Positions 1-10,323 are shown, counted from the first letter of the stretch. The stretch is 64,000 nt of DNA from Flectonema sp. DT1601 (GCA_964019425.1 OZ025858.1:186001-250000), one strand, 5' to 3'. The notes: generated from the letters alone by a model not told the origin. Numbers and translations are program-made.

Positions 1-171
1 AATGACAAGTACATACGAAAAAAAAAAAAAAAAAAAAAGAATTTAAAGCGATGCAGCTTTGAAAACATATTTGTGAACAAACTAGTCTTGAGTCGGGTAA
101 ACCTTTCCATTCTCGAACAGATGCAGCTTCTATTCGTGGTAACATTGTAACTACACGTTTAATAACTCAAT

Positions 172-387
172 ATGCCCGACCAACAATGGATTCACGAGGT
201 GAAAAGAATATATAACGAGGCTTTAACATGCGCGAAACATGCCGGAAGAGAAGAAGTCACAGCAGCAGACGTCTGGATGCAACAAGATATCGAAACAGCC
301 CGACAGCAATCTGCAAGAACAAGAGTATCACCTTTAAATAAACCTTCAGACGGAATTGAACTGGGTATAATTAAGAAACCCGATTAG
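172..387 (+). CDS. TAF9-like histone-fold fragment, 71 aa (tentative)
   Basis: This short reading frame encodes a segment (AKHAGREEVTAADV, about residues 20-35) that resembles the end of helix 2, loop 2 and helix 3 of the TAF9 histone fold, a TFIID/SAGA subunit that pairs with TAF6. A usual TAF9 fold has another 40 or so residues in front. Here an in-frame stop lies just upstream of the ATG, so either an upstream exon is spliced in or the gene is a very short protein. The window begins only 171 bases earlier, with an A homopolymer between, so a first exon could lie outside. The stop is followed after 24 nt by a T-rich tract and AG leading into the next gene. The reading frame is probably real; the family call is weak. 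Confidence 0.35.
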   Translation: MPDQQWIHEVKRIYNEALTCAKHAGREEVTAADVWMQQDIETARQQSARTRVSPLNKPSDGIELGIIKKPD

Positions 388-432
388 ATTTTTTTATATT
401 TTCGATTTCAGCCACAGCCGCTATTTACAACA

Positions 433-1674
433 ATGGATTCCCACCCTGAAGATGTGGTGAATAGATTTATGAAATACACAACGATAAATACGACGAGCAG
501 CCCAGCTAATTCTGTTAAGGGTTGTTTCCCGAGTACTGATGGTCAGAAGTTACTTGCGGAACTAATTAAAGAAGAGCTTCATCAAATAGAATCTCATCAT
601 AAAATACAATGCGAAGTCAAATGGGATGGAAAAATTCTAACTTCTAAAATCCCAGGAAATATTAAAACTGAAATGTCTATTGGATTTGCTCCTCATTTAG
701 ACACAGCTCCAGACTGGACTGGAGATACCAAGGCTTGTATTGTTGATTATGAGAAAGGTGATTACAAATTAGGAAATACCGATACTTACATTTCAGAGAA
801 TGATCTTATGCCTTACAAAGGAAATCAAATCATATTCACTGACGGGACATCACTCCTCGGTGGTGATGACAAGGCAGCCATTGCTGCTGTTGTTTCCGCT
901 ATTGATGAAATCTTATCATCATCGATTCCCCGCTGTGACATTTTTATAGCTTTTCTTCCGGATGAGGAAATCGGTCTTCTCGGAGCAAAGCATCTCACGG
1001 CTAATCCTGAGACTTATGATTTCAATCCGACGATCGGTTATTGTTTAGACTGTTGCCAAGTTGGTGAATACGTCACAGAAACTTTTACTGCTGGGACAGC
1101 AACCATCACAGTCAAAGGAGTCCCAGCACATCCCATGTCAAGTAAGGGGAATTTAGTAAATGCTGTAACCCTTATCAGTGATTATGTTATTAATAAGATT
1201 CCTCTTGAGGAGAGACCAGAGAATACTGAATTGCGTGAAGGGTTCTTTTACTGTAAGAATATTAACGGAAATGAACAAGAGGTGACCATGGCTGTCATGT
1301 TGCGATTCTTTGACCAGTCGCAATTCGATGAAAAACTTTTATTTTTACGAAACTTGGTGGAAGCTATGCCAGCAGAGACGTCGTTTACGTTCTCTCCCAC
1401 ATACTCAAATCCTTCAGGAACGTTATCCAAAACACCACTTGTCACGGAATTGTTGCTCGATGCTTTCTCAGAGCTAAACATCACACCAAAACCCATGTCT
1501 ATGAGAGGAGGTTATGACGGATGTGCCTTAGCACCTCGTCTACCCTTTGCAAATTTCTTCACTGGAGCTCACTATTTCCACAGCAATAAAGAATTCTTGC
1601 CGATTCCAAGTCTTATCGCTGCTAAGAATATGGTGATCACACTAGTTAAGAAGGCTGCTTGTCTTTCGAAGTGA
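433..1674 (+). CDS. pepT: Peptidase T-like aminotripeptidase (M20B)
   Basis: A 413-residue M20-family metallopeptidase expected to remove the N-terminal residue of tripeptides in the cytosol. The two-zinc site can be read in order: H88 and D90 in APHLDTAPD, D145 in GGDDKAAI, the catalytic pair E178/E179 in PDEEIG, D206 in the CLDCCQVGE strand, and H383 in AHYFHSNKEF. The dimerisation-domain motif AHPMSSKGNLVNA follows residue 231. The length matches bacterial PepT (about 408 aa). The strand usually reading VDGGEVGE is LDCCQVGE here, so two glycines are replaced by cysteines beside the metal ligand. There is no intron. A T-rich tract ending in CAG at 411 lies 21 nt before the ATG. The family is mainly bacterial with scattered protist members, so an old transfer is possible. 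Family call secure. Confidence 0.9.
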   Translation: MDSHPEDVVNRFMKYTTINTTSSPANSVKGCFPSTDGQKLLAELIKEELHQIESHHKIQCEVKWDGKILTSKIPGNIKTEMSIGFAPHLDTAPDWTGDTKACIVDYEKGDYKLGNTDTYISENDLMPYKGNQIIFTDGTSLLGGDDKAAIAAVVSAIDEILSSSIPRCDIFIAFLPDEEIGLLGAKHLTANPETYDFNPTIGYCLDCCQVGEYVTETFTAGTATITVKGVPAHPMSSKGNLVNAVTLISDYVINKIPLEERPENTELREGFFYCKNINGNEQEVTMAVMLRFFDQSQFDEKLLFLRNLVEAMPAETSFTFSPTYSNPSGTLSKTPLVTELLLDAFSELNITPKPMSMRGGYDGCALAPRLPFANFFTGAHYFHSNKEFLPIPSLIAAKNMVITLVKKAACLSK

Positions 1675-1935
1675 ATCTACAATGAAAAAAAGCAAAACAA
1701 TTATTAAAGTGTTGGATGTTATGATTATTTATAAATGACAAGCTCATTGTTAGAACAGTTTTAATTTTATTCTGTGTGATGGTTTTGTGTAATGTAATTA
1801 TCAAAAACAGGTTGGAAGTAACCATGAATGATGATCAATATAAAAAAAAAAAAAAAATAGATTAATTTGGTGATGGATTGTGGATAAGAGAATTTTTTAC
1901 AGAAAAAAAAAATAAATAAATAAATAAAATAAAAA

Positions 1936-2655
1936 ATGGAGAAGAGAAGTGATCTATTGCGACGACGTCTCCAGAATAAGAATGCAAACTGCTGTACTTC
2001 TCTCTTCAGTAGGGAAGGGAACCCGTTTGACGGGATATCCGATGTACCTTTGTTTTCAAAGAATTTAAAAACTCTGAGACCATGGGACCCAAAACCATCA
2101 GAACATTACAAAGAAATGCTTCGCCTTAAAAACTACTGGTACGACCATCCTCCCGGTGCAACTTCAATATTGGGATTCTTAGCAGCTCTCATAGTTTTAA
2201 ACTTAGCAGTTGCGTTGTTGCCAATTTTAGTAAATTATAATTTATTTTATGGACTTTGGAGGGATTTGAGAAAACCTTCTTACGTATACGAAGGAGGTGG
2301 TGCTATTATATTTATTTGGGCACTTGCTCACGTAACTAGCAGCCTTGCTGCTTGGTTTGTTTATCTTTCGGGGGGTTGGATAGCAAACAGGATTTATTTT
2401 ATTCCTTATTTTATAATGCTTTCAGCTGAAGCTATGCTGGCAGACCTTATGTTTGGAGCACGTAGGTTGGACTATACGACTTTCTGTGCTATTGTTTGTT
2501 CTGTTAGTTGTTTGTCTTCCGTGTTTATGTTGGGATCTGTAGCTCGTCTATCTGCTGCGTGTCTGATTCCGATACTTGCGATCTATTTATTCATAACTGC
2601 ATTGGTTACTGACATGTGGAACCTCAACGGATACCAATACGATCCTGCAGTCTGA
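1936..2655 (+). CDS. TspO/MBR-like translocator protein
   Basis: A 239-residue protein with about five hydrophobic helices after a hydrophilic N-terminus of about 75 residues. The helical part follows the TspO/MBR pattern: a loop YGLWRDLRKPSYVYEGG where the family has a KPxWxPP loop, a helix with FIWALAHVTSSLAAW in the VWxxLYxxMG position, then a leucine-rich helix ending MLADLMFGARRL, and a last helix ending TDMWNLNG, like the family's LNxxIWxLN tail. TspO proteins bind porphyrins and sterols in the outer mitochondrial or bacterial membrane. The WxPP signature is not well kept, so this is a divergent member or a look-alike. The ATG sits in an A-rich leader (AAATAAATAAATAAAAT); a candidate acceptor CAG lies near 1902. 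Confidence 0.5.
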   Translation: MEKRSDLLRRRLQNKNANCCTSLFSREGNPFDGISDVPLFSKNLKTLRPWDPKPSEHYKEMLRLKNYWYDHPPGATSILGFLAALIVLNLAVALLPILVNYNLFYGLWRDLRKPSYVYEGGGAIIFIWALAHVTSSLAAWFVYLSGGWIANRIYFIPYFIMLSAEAMLADLMFGARRLDYTTFCAIVCSVSCLSSVFMLGSVARLSAACLIPILAIYLFITALVTDMWNLNGYQYDPAV

Positions 2656-2819
2656 TAAGGGTTACACTCCTCCTCTGTGTGCTATAAATAAAAAAAAAAA
2701 AAAAAAAAAAATTACATACTTTCTGGTTTTTATTCTTTTGATAAACTTTTTCTTTTGAATAATAACATTTTTTTCAGCAGAAGAAGTTTTTTAAAAAAAA
2801 AAAAAAAGACAAAAAAACA

Positions 2820-3883
2820 ATGAGTGAGGAAGTAGGAATTAAATATTTCAAAGAACAAGGTATTCACGAATTAATTGATAGCATGTTGGGGGCCGCAGTT
2901 AAAGAAAAGCCGAGTGACATAAAATCATTCTGGAGAGATTGGTTAGGAAGAGACATGTTAAACGACTGCGGGTACAAAGCCGTCATATTCGACCTTGACG
3001 GCTGTATTACTAAAACTGCTGAGGTTCACTCAAGAGCATGGAAAAGTATGTTCGACGCGTACCTAAAGTCAGAATGTGAAGCTGGTCAGAGAGAGTTCTC
3101 TACTCAAGACTACCTGACATACGTCGATGGTAAACCAAGATACGAAGGTGTTCGTTCTTTCTTAACATCGAGAGGCATTGATATTCCTTTTGGAGACCCG
3201 TCTGATAAACCAGCAATGCTCCCTATCACAATGTGTAGTTTAGGTAATCGTAAAAATGATTTTTTCGTCCAAGTATTAGACACAGAAGGAGTTGAAGTCT
3301 ACCCATCATCAGTCAGATTAATTAAACAAGCTCGTGAGATTGGTCTTCGTGTTGGTGTCGCATCATCCAGCAAAAATGCAGAACGTGTCCTCGAAGCAGC
3401 AGGTCTCACACACTTAATAGAAGAGCGTATCGATGGTGTCGTTTCCGCTGACATGGGACTCAAAGGAAAACCTGCAGGTGATATTTTTGTTACTTGCTGC
3501 CAAAAACTCGGTTGCGTACCTGCAGAGGCAATCGTCATCGAAGATGCAACCAGTGGTGTTGCAGCAGGTAGAGATGGGAAGGTATGGTTTCAACATCTTC
3601 ATTAAAAAAAAAAAAAGATAAATTCATCACTTTTATTAATTATTATCTTATGCTATTTAATAAAACAGTTTCGTCTGGTCGTTGGACTTGCCAGAGAGGA
3701 GAACATTAAGGAACTTCGTGAAGCAGGGGCTCACATTGCTGTTGAGGACTTCGGAAATGCTACTCTTAAGACGGTATGTATTATGATATTCTAGTGATTG
3801 TCTTGGGAAGGAAAAGAACAACAACAACAACACTACAATGACAGCTAAACGATTGGTTCATGCAGCAACCTGTTCCTGAATAA
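2820..3883 (+). CDS. HAD-superfamily beta-phosphoglucomutase-like phosphatase, 3 exons
   Basis: Exons 2820-3581, 3669-3773 and 3845-3883, both introns phase 0 (GTATGG...ACAG, GTATGT...ACAG), give 301 residues. Motif I is FDLDGCITK (D58, D60), motif II is VASSSKN, motif III is the lysine of GKPAGDIF and motif IV is VIEDATSGV. The cap has the VDGKPRYEGVRSFL segment typical of the bacterial beta-phosphoglucomutase-like branch, whose members isomerise sugar phosphates or dephosphorylate them. Splicing is needed to complete the fold: exon 2 supplies the FRLVVGLARE strand after motif IV and exon 3 the closing LNDWF helix that is standard at the end of this branch. An unspliced reading would stop at 3605 and lose this. 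The branch is best known from actinobacteria, so transfer is plausible. A 6-bp hairpin starts 8 nt after the stop. Confidence 0.85.
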
Positions 3884-4543
3884 GATGAACTCAATTAGTC
3901 AATTGAATACAATTTTTTTTTTAAAAAAAAAAAATTCTCTCTCTTTTTATTCTTGTGACACTAGTCAAAATTCACGCATCTCCCCAGTACGAATCCTTGT
4001 TTAGGTAATTTCAACGCTATCGGCGTCGAAACAACCGCGTGATAAATTTCTTACGTTTTTTTTTTATTTAAAATTTTCCTCTCTATACGTGTCATGAATA
4101 CAACTGGGAATGTACGATAAAATAATAAAAAGAAAGAGTTCACAATCTGGTATGCCAGTGACACAAAATATTACTGACAGCTGCTAGATAGTTGACTCGC
4201 ATTCACGAGTGGTTAAGAGGTCAATTTTTAGATTGAGGAAAAAAAAAATCTAAATGTGGATAGATTCGGAGGAAACTAGTCACATTAATAGAATACAAAA
4301 AACTGAACAAAAAAAAAAAAAAAAAAAAAACGAGCGATTTTTTTTTTTTTTTTTTATGCATTACCCAGGCTCTTTACGTACGTAGCAATTGTATCTTACC
4401 GAGGCCGAAGTTGTTTTCGAAGCCAGTGAAACCATTGTTAGAAGTTATACGTGGGAAAAGACACCTTTTTTAGAGTGGTATTCCTGCTGAACTATTCTTG
4501 TTAATTATCCTTTCCACCCCCTTTCTAGTTAGCCACATCCATT
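3884..4543. other. Intergenic, no gene seen
   Basis: Apart from the hairpin at 3891-3906 it holds A and T homopolymers (notably an A run near 4312-4330 directly followed by a T run near 4339-4356) and a candidate splice acceptor, CCACCCCCTTTCTAG ending at 4528, 15 nt before the next ATG. I see no RNA gene. Confidence 0.5.
3891..3906 (+). promoter_or_regulatory. Hairpin just after the HAD gene stop
   Basis: Perfect inverted repeat TCAATT/AATTGA with a 4-nt AGTC loop, 8 nt behind the stop codon and followed by T9 and A runs. It is one of a series of such post-stop hairpins in this window; a 6-bp stem alone could be chance in AT-rich DNA. Confidence 0.35.
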
Positions 4544-4816
4544 ATGTCGGCTTCCGCAGTTAGCCCAGCAACAGTATTACTTCTGTGCTTTGGGTTTGTT
4601 GTCGTCTGCTTGTCGTCACTTGGTTACTGGTATGCTAAGCATCACATGAAAGTAGCACCTGCTGCAGATACTGAATGCAAGAATGTCAGCGAACATGAAA
4701 CTGAAAGTGATGTAGTTGTCTTTCCGTTAGAGCCTCCCGTAAAATTAAACGTCGAGGAAGATGTAAAGGAGGAAGATGATCAACGAGAAGAGCAAACCCG
4801 TCAAGAGGAACCTTAA
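4544..4816 (+). CDS. Small single-pass membrane protein, 90 aa, unknown
   Basis: The product has one strong hydrophobic helix at about residues 9-29 (TVLLLCFGFVVVCLSSLGYW), a short positive stretch (KHHMK) right behind it and an acidic, Glu-rich tail of about 50 residues ending in EEQTRQEEP. The positive-inside rule would place the acidic tail in the cytosol. I do not recognise a family. It is called a gene because it has a clear ATG, a coherent membrane-protein layout and a pyrimidine-rich tract with AG 15 nt upstream like its neighbours. It is followed by 2.4 kb without any other gene, so a further exon downstream cannot be excluded. Confidence 0.6.
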   Translation: MSASAVSPATVLLLCFGFVVVCLSSLGYWYAKHHMKVAPAADTECKNVSEHETESDVVVFPLEPPVKLNVEEDVKEEDDQREEQTRQEEP

Positions 4817-7217
4817 TAATATTAAAGAGTTTCTGGTTTCAAGTGTATAAACAGATCTGAATATGGGTGTTGTAGCATTCATATCCCAATAGAGGAACAG
4901 TATTTATATTGTTCTGAGTTCTGCTATTTCATGATCTCTCGTTAAATGACATAGCCTCACGTCAGCAATGCTGATTGCCTCGTTTTGTTGCTGACCTCTT
5001 TGTTTTGTTTTGTTTTGGTAATTCTCGTCGTTGTATGACGAACTATGCTTTTAACTGATTTCTTGTTCGGAATTAAAATGTATTGTCGTCTGTTTTTTAA
5101 GTTTTGGATTCCTTCTTCAGACAGCTGCCTTAGCACGTTCTGATTCTGTTCTTTATTTATTTAGTAGTCCACGTCTTTTTTTTTTTGTCCTTTCTGCCTT
5201 TTTTTTTTTCCAATTGTGTTATTTTATTTACTCTTGATAAGAGGGTTCGTACCAAAAAATATGATTATTCAGTTTATTTACTTCTTTCGCGTTCTCCCTT
5301 CGATATGTTCACTTTTTTTTTCCCTTTTTTTTTTTCCTCCTTCCTCGATGAGAAACAAACGGCAAAATTGGTAGCAAGAGTTAAGTACTACTTGTGCAAG
5401 GATCGCGTCGGATGAAAAACCATTCAGATAAAAGTTTTATATTTTGTTGATCGCAGACGGTATTACGGTCGCACGATCAAAAGGAATAGATAACGTGACA
5501 TAAATAAATAAGCGGCTCTTAATGTGAATAGTTTCTTTTCTCCGATTTCGTTGATCAAAAAAAAAAAAAAAAAAAAATATAAAAAAAATGATGATTTTGG
5601 GAGCGTTTTTTATCCATATATTCTCATAATGAATTCAATACCAAAGCCGTATGTTCTTATACTGTGAATGGGTTCCTCTGCTTGGAACTGTCGATATTTG
5701 CAGTTCTTGGCAGAGGCACTGACAGAGTGCACAGTTTTGCAATTTTTTTTTTTTTTTTTTTTTTCCCCTCACCGAAATTCCTCTACAAAAAAAAATTGGG
5801 AAACCAATGTTTCCCTTACTGCGACGGGTACAACGACGGTGTACAACTTTTTTTTTTTCCCTCCTTTTTAATTCAAAGTTATTTTGAATTAATTCTCTTT
5901 TTGTCTGTCTGCAGCACACAAATTTATTCGATTCGCATTTCCCATTTTACTGTGGGCAAGATACAAGCTCCAAGTTGGCTCCTTTCCCGACATTCAGAGG
6001 GTCTGTAAAATGGAAAGAGGGACAATTGTTTCCTATACCGCGGCTTATATACTTTCGGTGCAGTTTTCTGCAAGCGAAATCAAGTCACAAGTCACACTCG
6101 TGAAAACGATTTGAAAAGATCTAAGAGACAATATTGTTCTTCCTCTTTTTTCTTTCTCCAACCAACTAGGAGATTCTACTCATTCTCATACTACCAGTAA
6201 CAATACTCACAAATATGGAAACATTATTGTGATTTTTTTTGTTACGTGTGCAATATATAAAAAAAAAAAACACATTTTTTGCGCGCTACGTCCACTGAGT
6301 ATGCAATGCCGGTTGTCTGACTGCTATAACGTAGAGGCGCTTACATGGTATAATCTATTCACTAATTTTCATATATATCGTCATGTCAAGAAATTGACAT
6401 GTATTTTATAATAATTTTTGACGGTGACGTTTTTTTTTTTTTTGTGTTGACTGACCCTTCTGGTTGTGGAATATGGATGCCTGTTTTTATAAGAAGCTGC
6501 TGTTGAATCCGTAAAGGAACTCGGATAATGCGACACAGTTTAAATTTGATGTGGATAATTACATTGTGCGATGTTATTTTTTTATTTATTTATTTTTTTT
6601 TTCGTACCGACTTAGTCAGAAAAGAAACTATTTCAGTTATTTCTTGTTTGTCATGATTTATTCCCCTGTGTGACAGGATTCTGTCTGCGTTCAAAGAAAT
6701 ATAAGGAAAATTTGAATGTTTTTTTTTTTTTTTTTTTTTTTTTGTGCCAGTTGATTTTTTTGTTTGAAAAAAAAAAAAACTAGGAGCAAAACTTACAACG
6801 AAATCTACCAGGCTGGTGACAATATTTCCAATGTAGCATGATATGGCTAGGACAAGAAATGAGCCTGACGTTGAGTGGAGTAGAGCGGTATTATCGTTTT
6901 TTTAACTACCCACAAGACACACGACAGGAGGCAACTTGTTCTTGGCTTATACTTTTAAAGACTACCAAATTTCTCCCAACTGGTCAAAGAAAAGAAATAA
7001 GAATTATACTATGATGTGTTTTCTTTCCGGTATTTTAAAAAAAAAAAGAAAAAATCTGAACCGAAACTGTGTAATTTCGGTTGTTTTGTCCTCACTGTCA
7101 GCAAGACTGTCTGACTCTGGAGTAGTGACATGCTGCTCAAATGATATTCACGCTAAAATAATAATAATTTTACAACTTATAAATTAATTATTGTATTTCG
7201 TTTTTTCTCCCAACAGA
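4817..7217. other. 2.4-kb gene-free stretch
   Basis: The longest region without a supportable gene. It contains many T and A homopolymers (for example near 5561-5577, 5743-5764 and 6721-6743). Short open frames here (for example 5185-5415, 5664-6008, 6229-6411, 6936-7187) are dominated by Phe/Lys runs from the homopolymers and have no coding look. It ends in a polypyrimidine tract and CCCAACAG (AG at 7216) right before the next ATG. I recognise no RNA gene or repeat. Confidence 0.5.
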
Positions 7218-8906
7218 ATGTTGTCTTTGTTGGTTATAATATGTTCACATCTCACAATTGGCTACCTCAATAGCATTAGAAATGATTTACTACAGAAAGC
7301 AACTGAAGCAGTTGAGAGAGAATGTCCTGAAGTAGGTAAGGAAATATCGTCTATTCGTAGTCTCAGGGCTTTAGCAAAGAGTTTGGGAAAGGATGGTAGA
7401 TGCAAGGGAGCAATCTATACAGCAATGAGTATCAGTCTTATCACTGAAAACAGACATGAAGATGGTTTACAGACTCTCGAAGTCGCAAGTGATATTTACG
7501 GAAATGATGTTGGTGATCACATCCATTCGATAGTTTTACTTGCTCAGCAAGCTTCAGGACTTCATAGCAGTGTTGCTTCATTCACAGACTGTAAGGGTTC
7601 TTATCAAATGCTATCATTAGTAATTCACAGCTCACTTTTTATTAATGACATCCAAAATGCTCGTACGTCTGCTGAACTATTATGTACCATCTTCAATAGC
7701 ATTCCATCTTCTGATCAACCAACTTACAGATCAGTATTAGAGTACACTTCAACTACAGATCTCTCTCTCTTAGGTATCAATTTGGTAACCTCACCATCAA
7801 TCACGTTATCTACTGTTAATGATTATTTATCCAAGGCAGTCATGGTGGTTGCTAATCTTGGTATTAAGAAACCTTATGAAGTGGTATTGCCAGTTCTAGT
7901 TAGGAATCTGCGTGACTGGAAAACTGAAATTACATCTCATTCTGAGATGTTTAGGAGACCATTGGAATTCGTGGTAATGCTGTTTTGTGTTTTTGTGTCT
8001 TCTGAGTTGGAAATTTTATTTCCAGAGGTAAACCTTAAGGACACCATCAGAGAAACTTTATTATGCACAACACAATTGAAAGCAGTATTGAATAAACTGA
8101 AGCAGTTTGGTTCTCAAGAAGTAGTACAAAAAGTTAAGCAGATCTGCCAACAGGAGCTATCTGATCTTAGTGAAGTCTGTCATGAACCTGTCGTAGGTGA
8201 GGAATCTGAATTGTTAAAGAAGAATAAAGGAAAAAAGAAGACTCGAAGAGACGACGTGATCTCTCCATCAAAGAGGCTACATCAGACTGATAGTACAGGA
8301 TGGGTTTTATCGGAATACGGAATCAAGTGGTCAGGTTGTGAAATAGCCACCGTCAGTTCAATTGATCAAAATCACATTACTCAACCACTCAGAGTCGCAA
8401 AGGGTGCTGAAAGAATAAAAAAACTAAAACACTCATACGTCTCTAAAACAACATTCAAACGGAGATATTCCAACATTCCTGGCATGAGTAGAAATATTAT
8501 TAAAAATGTTAAATCTGAATCTATTCCTTCAATTGTAAATGGACCTATTGATCACCCAATTACACCACGTCCAAATATATTTAATAAAGATGTTGATATG
8601 TCTGTACTGCAAGCAGGACATTGTTCTTTGAATGCTACTTCTCAAGTATTGTCATCATCAGAATCAAATATTCACGTGATGCCTCATGGTAGAATATTGT
8701 GGTTATTTACTCCGCCGTCATCTGAAGTTCAGCATCCAACGTCACCCGAACAGCTGCCTCTTCCAAGACATTTACACTCTGATGTGAGTGCAGTCCCTCC
8801 TTCGTATTGTGTTCAGGAAGCAGCAGATGTCATTGTTGTTCCTCCTTATTGGTTCACGTCATACATCTGCTTGTGGGAGAGTATTACGACTACTTATAAA
8901 ATTTAA
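7218..8906 (+). CDS. Unknown protein, 562 aa, with N-terminal hydrophobic segment
   Basis: The start is taken as the ATG at 7218, one nucleotide behind the acceptor-like TTTTTTCTCCCAACAG; an in-frame TTG further up would include that tract. The N-terminus MLSLLVIICSHLTIGYL could be a signal peptide or anchor. Residues 15-320 look alpha-helical, with Leu/Ala-rich helices in a repeat-like pattern. A Lys-rich hinge (LLKKNKGKKKTRR) is followed by a region of low order. Near the C-terminus PHGRILWLF and the following spacing to PPYWFTSY faintly recall the tail of class 3 lipases, but there is no GxSxG serine motif, so I do not assign that function. No intron is evident. A 9-bp hairpin lies 33 nt after the stop. 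Confidence 0.65.
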   Translation: MLSLLVIICSHLTIGYLNSIRNDLLQKATEAVERECPEVGKEISSIRSLRALAKSLGKDGRCKGAIYTAMSISLITENRHEDGLQTLEVASDIYGNDVGDHIHSIVLLAQQASGLHSSVASFTDCKGSYQMLSLVIHSSLFINDIQNARTSAELLCTIFNSIPSSDQPTYRSVLEYTSTTDLSLLGINLVTSPSITLSTVNDYLSKAVMVVANLGIKKPYEVVLPVLVRNLRDWKTEITSHSEMFRRPLEFVVMLFCVFVSSELEILFPEVNLKDTIRETLLCTTQLKAVLNKLKQFGSQEVVQKVKQICQQELSDLSEVCHEPVVGEESELLKKNKGKKKTRRDDVISPSKRLHQTDSTGWVLSEYGIKWSGCEIATVSSIDQNHITQPLRVAKGAERIKKLKHSYVSKTTFKRRYSNIPGMSRNIIKNVKSESIPSIVNGPIDHPITPRPNIFNKDVDMSVLQAGHCSLNATSQVLSSSESNIHVMPHGRILWLFTPPSSEVQHPTSPEQLPLPRHLHSDVSAVPPSYCVQEAADVIVVPPYWFTSYICLWESITTTYKI

Positions 8907-8939
8907 GAGAGGTGGTTTGTGCTGTACTATATTAACGAT

Positions 8940-8977
8940 TATTGATACTATTTTCTGGTTAATTTGCTGTATCAATA
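8940..8977 (+). promoter_or_regulatory. 9-bp inverted repeat after the 7218-8906 gene
   Basis: TATTGATAC (8940-8948) and GTATCAATA (8969-8977) are exact reverse complements separated by 20 nt, 33 nt behind the stop codon. Confidence 0.4.
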
Positions 8978-9088
8978 TAGAGGTGTCTCCCAGGGGACTT
9001 TTATTTTTAGATGAAAGTAAAATAAAAAAAACCAAATACCATTTTTTCTTTTTTTTTATATTAAAACAGTAACCATCATCATAAAATT

Positions 9089-10039
9089 ATGACTAGTGCT
9101 AAGGTACCAGTTAGGGCGAATACGGTAGTTATCAATGATGAAAGAAAGGGTTTAGCAGTGGCGATTCCTTCTTCAATTCTCGACACTCAACACAAACCAA
9201 TTTTGAAAACGTATTTAGTGGGACAAATATCAAGAGCGTTAGCCGTGTTCAGGGTCTCTGAGATAATTATATTTAACGAATTTGCTGCATGGGAACCAAA
9301 AGAAGACGAGCTGTTCTCATCACAGAAACAGTGGCAGAGCAACACTTCTTTCATTGCAAGAAACTTACTTTTAACTGAATGTCCTCAGTGGCTGCGAATT
9401 GCACTGTTTCCGCTACACAATGACACTCGTGATTGTGGAGCATTACCACCTTTGATGCTTCCTTCTCATCCATTAAGTAGCGACTTACCTAAATATAGAG
9501 AAGCCGTAGTTATTGCAGACCCAGAGCACGCGGATCAGGGAGTGTCGAGCTTCGCAAATTGCGGTCTTGAAAACTCAGTAAAGCTAGAACAAGAACTACC
9601 AGTTGGGATCAGAGTCACTATAAAGATGGACGAGTCAACATATGAAACAGAACAACCAACGGGTGAACCCGTTTCTATGTCAGAGGCTAAATCAGATGGA
9701 ACATACTGGGGATACACTGTGAGGACTGCTGGGTCACTATCTGAGGCTATCGGAATAGATCGTTACGACTTAGTCGTTGGAACATCTGAAAGAGGTATTG
9801 ACTGCTCATCACCGGACTTAAAAATGCCAACACCCCACTACCGACCTCTCTTAGTTTTGGGTGGCCCAAAAGGACTCGAAGAATGCATTGCCAACGACCC
9901 AGCCATCGCAAATTGTTATCCAGAAGATGTATTTCACACGTGGGTAAACGCTCTTCCTAATCAAGGATCAAAAACTATAAGAACAGAAGAAGCATTAATA
10001 ATGTGCTTATCTAAACTTCAAGGTAAGATACAATGGTGA
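9089..10039 (+). CDS. SPOUT1: SPOUT1/CENP-32-type RNA methyltransferase
   Basis: A 316-residue protein of the SPOUT superfamily (C9orf114/CENP-32, DUF171), knotted SAM-dependent methyltransferases that act on RNA; the animal member is also at spindle poles. The N-terminal core strand is LAVAIPSSIL (residues 25-34), followed by a helix that starts the split fold, an inserted domain at about residues 140-205, and the C-terminal knot with VVGTSERG (about 230) and LLVLGGPKGLEE (about 254), the SAM-binding loop. The C-terminus TEEALIMCLSKLQ is the usual closing helix, so the single exon appears complete. Upstream, TATTAAAACAG ends 19 nt before the ATG. A 5-bp hairpin (10063-10077) lies 24 nt after the stop. 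Confidence 0.85.
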   Translation: MTSAKVPVRANTVVINDERKGLAVAIPSSILDTQHKPILKTYLVGQISRALAVFRVSEIIIFNEFAAWEPKEDELFSSQKQWQSNTSFIARNLLLTECPQWLRIALFPLHNDTRDCGALPPLMLPSHPLSSDLPKYREAVVIADPEHADQGVSSFANCGLENSVKLEQELPVGIRVTIKMDESTYETEQPTGEPVSMSEAKSDGTYWGYTVRTAGSLSEAIGIDRYDLVVGTSERGIDCSSPDLKMPTPHYRPLLVLGGPKGLEECIANDPAIANCYPEDVFHTWVNALPNQGSKTIRTEEALIMCLSKLQGKIQW

Positions 10040-10062
10040 TCATTATTTCTATCACGTACGGC

Positions 10063-10077
10063 TTCACCTTAAGTGAA
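10063..10077 (+). promoter_or_regulatory. Short hairpin after the SPOUT1 gene
   Basis: TTCAC/GTGAA with a CTTAA loop, 24 nt behind the stop. Weak on its own; listed because the position matches the post-stop hairpin series. Confidence 0.25.
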
Positions 10078-10323
10078 AAGAGGCTTTTGTTACGTAGCCT
10101 GACAGTTCCATTCAAGGAAGCTGTTTTTTGTCTTGTGTTGTAACTTGAACAACTACAGCTTTACTTTACTAAGATTGAGATACCACAAGTGGTGGTCGTG
10201 AATGGAATGATTTTAACGAAATCACGAAACGGTTGTCTTTGTCGGGATCGCAGGTTCTTATATTTCTCTCAATTTTCATCAGTTTTTTTTTTTTTTTCTC
10301 TCTCTGTTTTTTATTACACAACT

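Noticed and set aside
5185-6411. Several short frames in the gene-free stretch, some on both strands
   Set aside because: They consist largely of Phe or Lys runs from homopolymers.
8689-8880. Lipase class 3-like tail in the 7218-8906 protein
   Set aside because: Only a PHGRIL-type motif and rough spacing are seen; there is no GxSxG nucleophile motif or catalytic triad.
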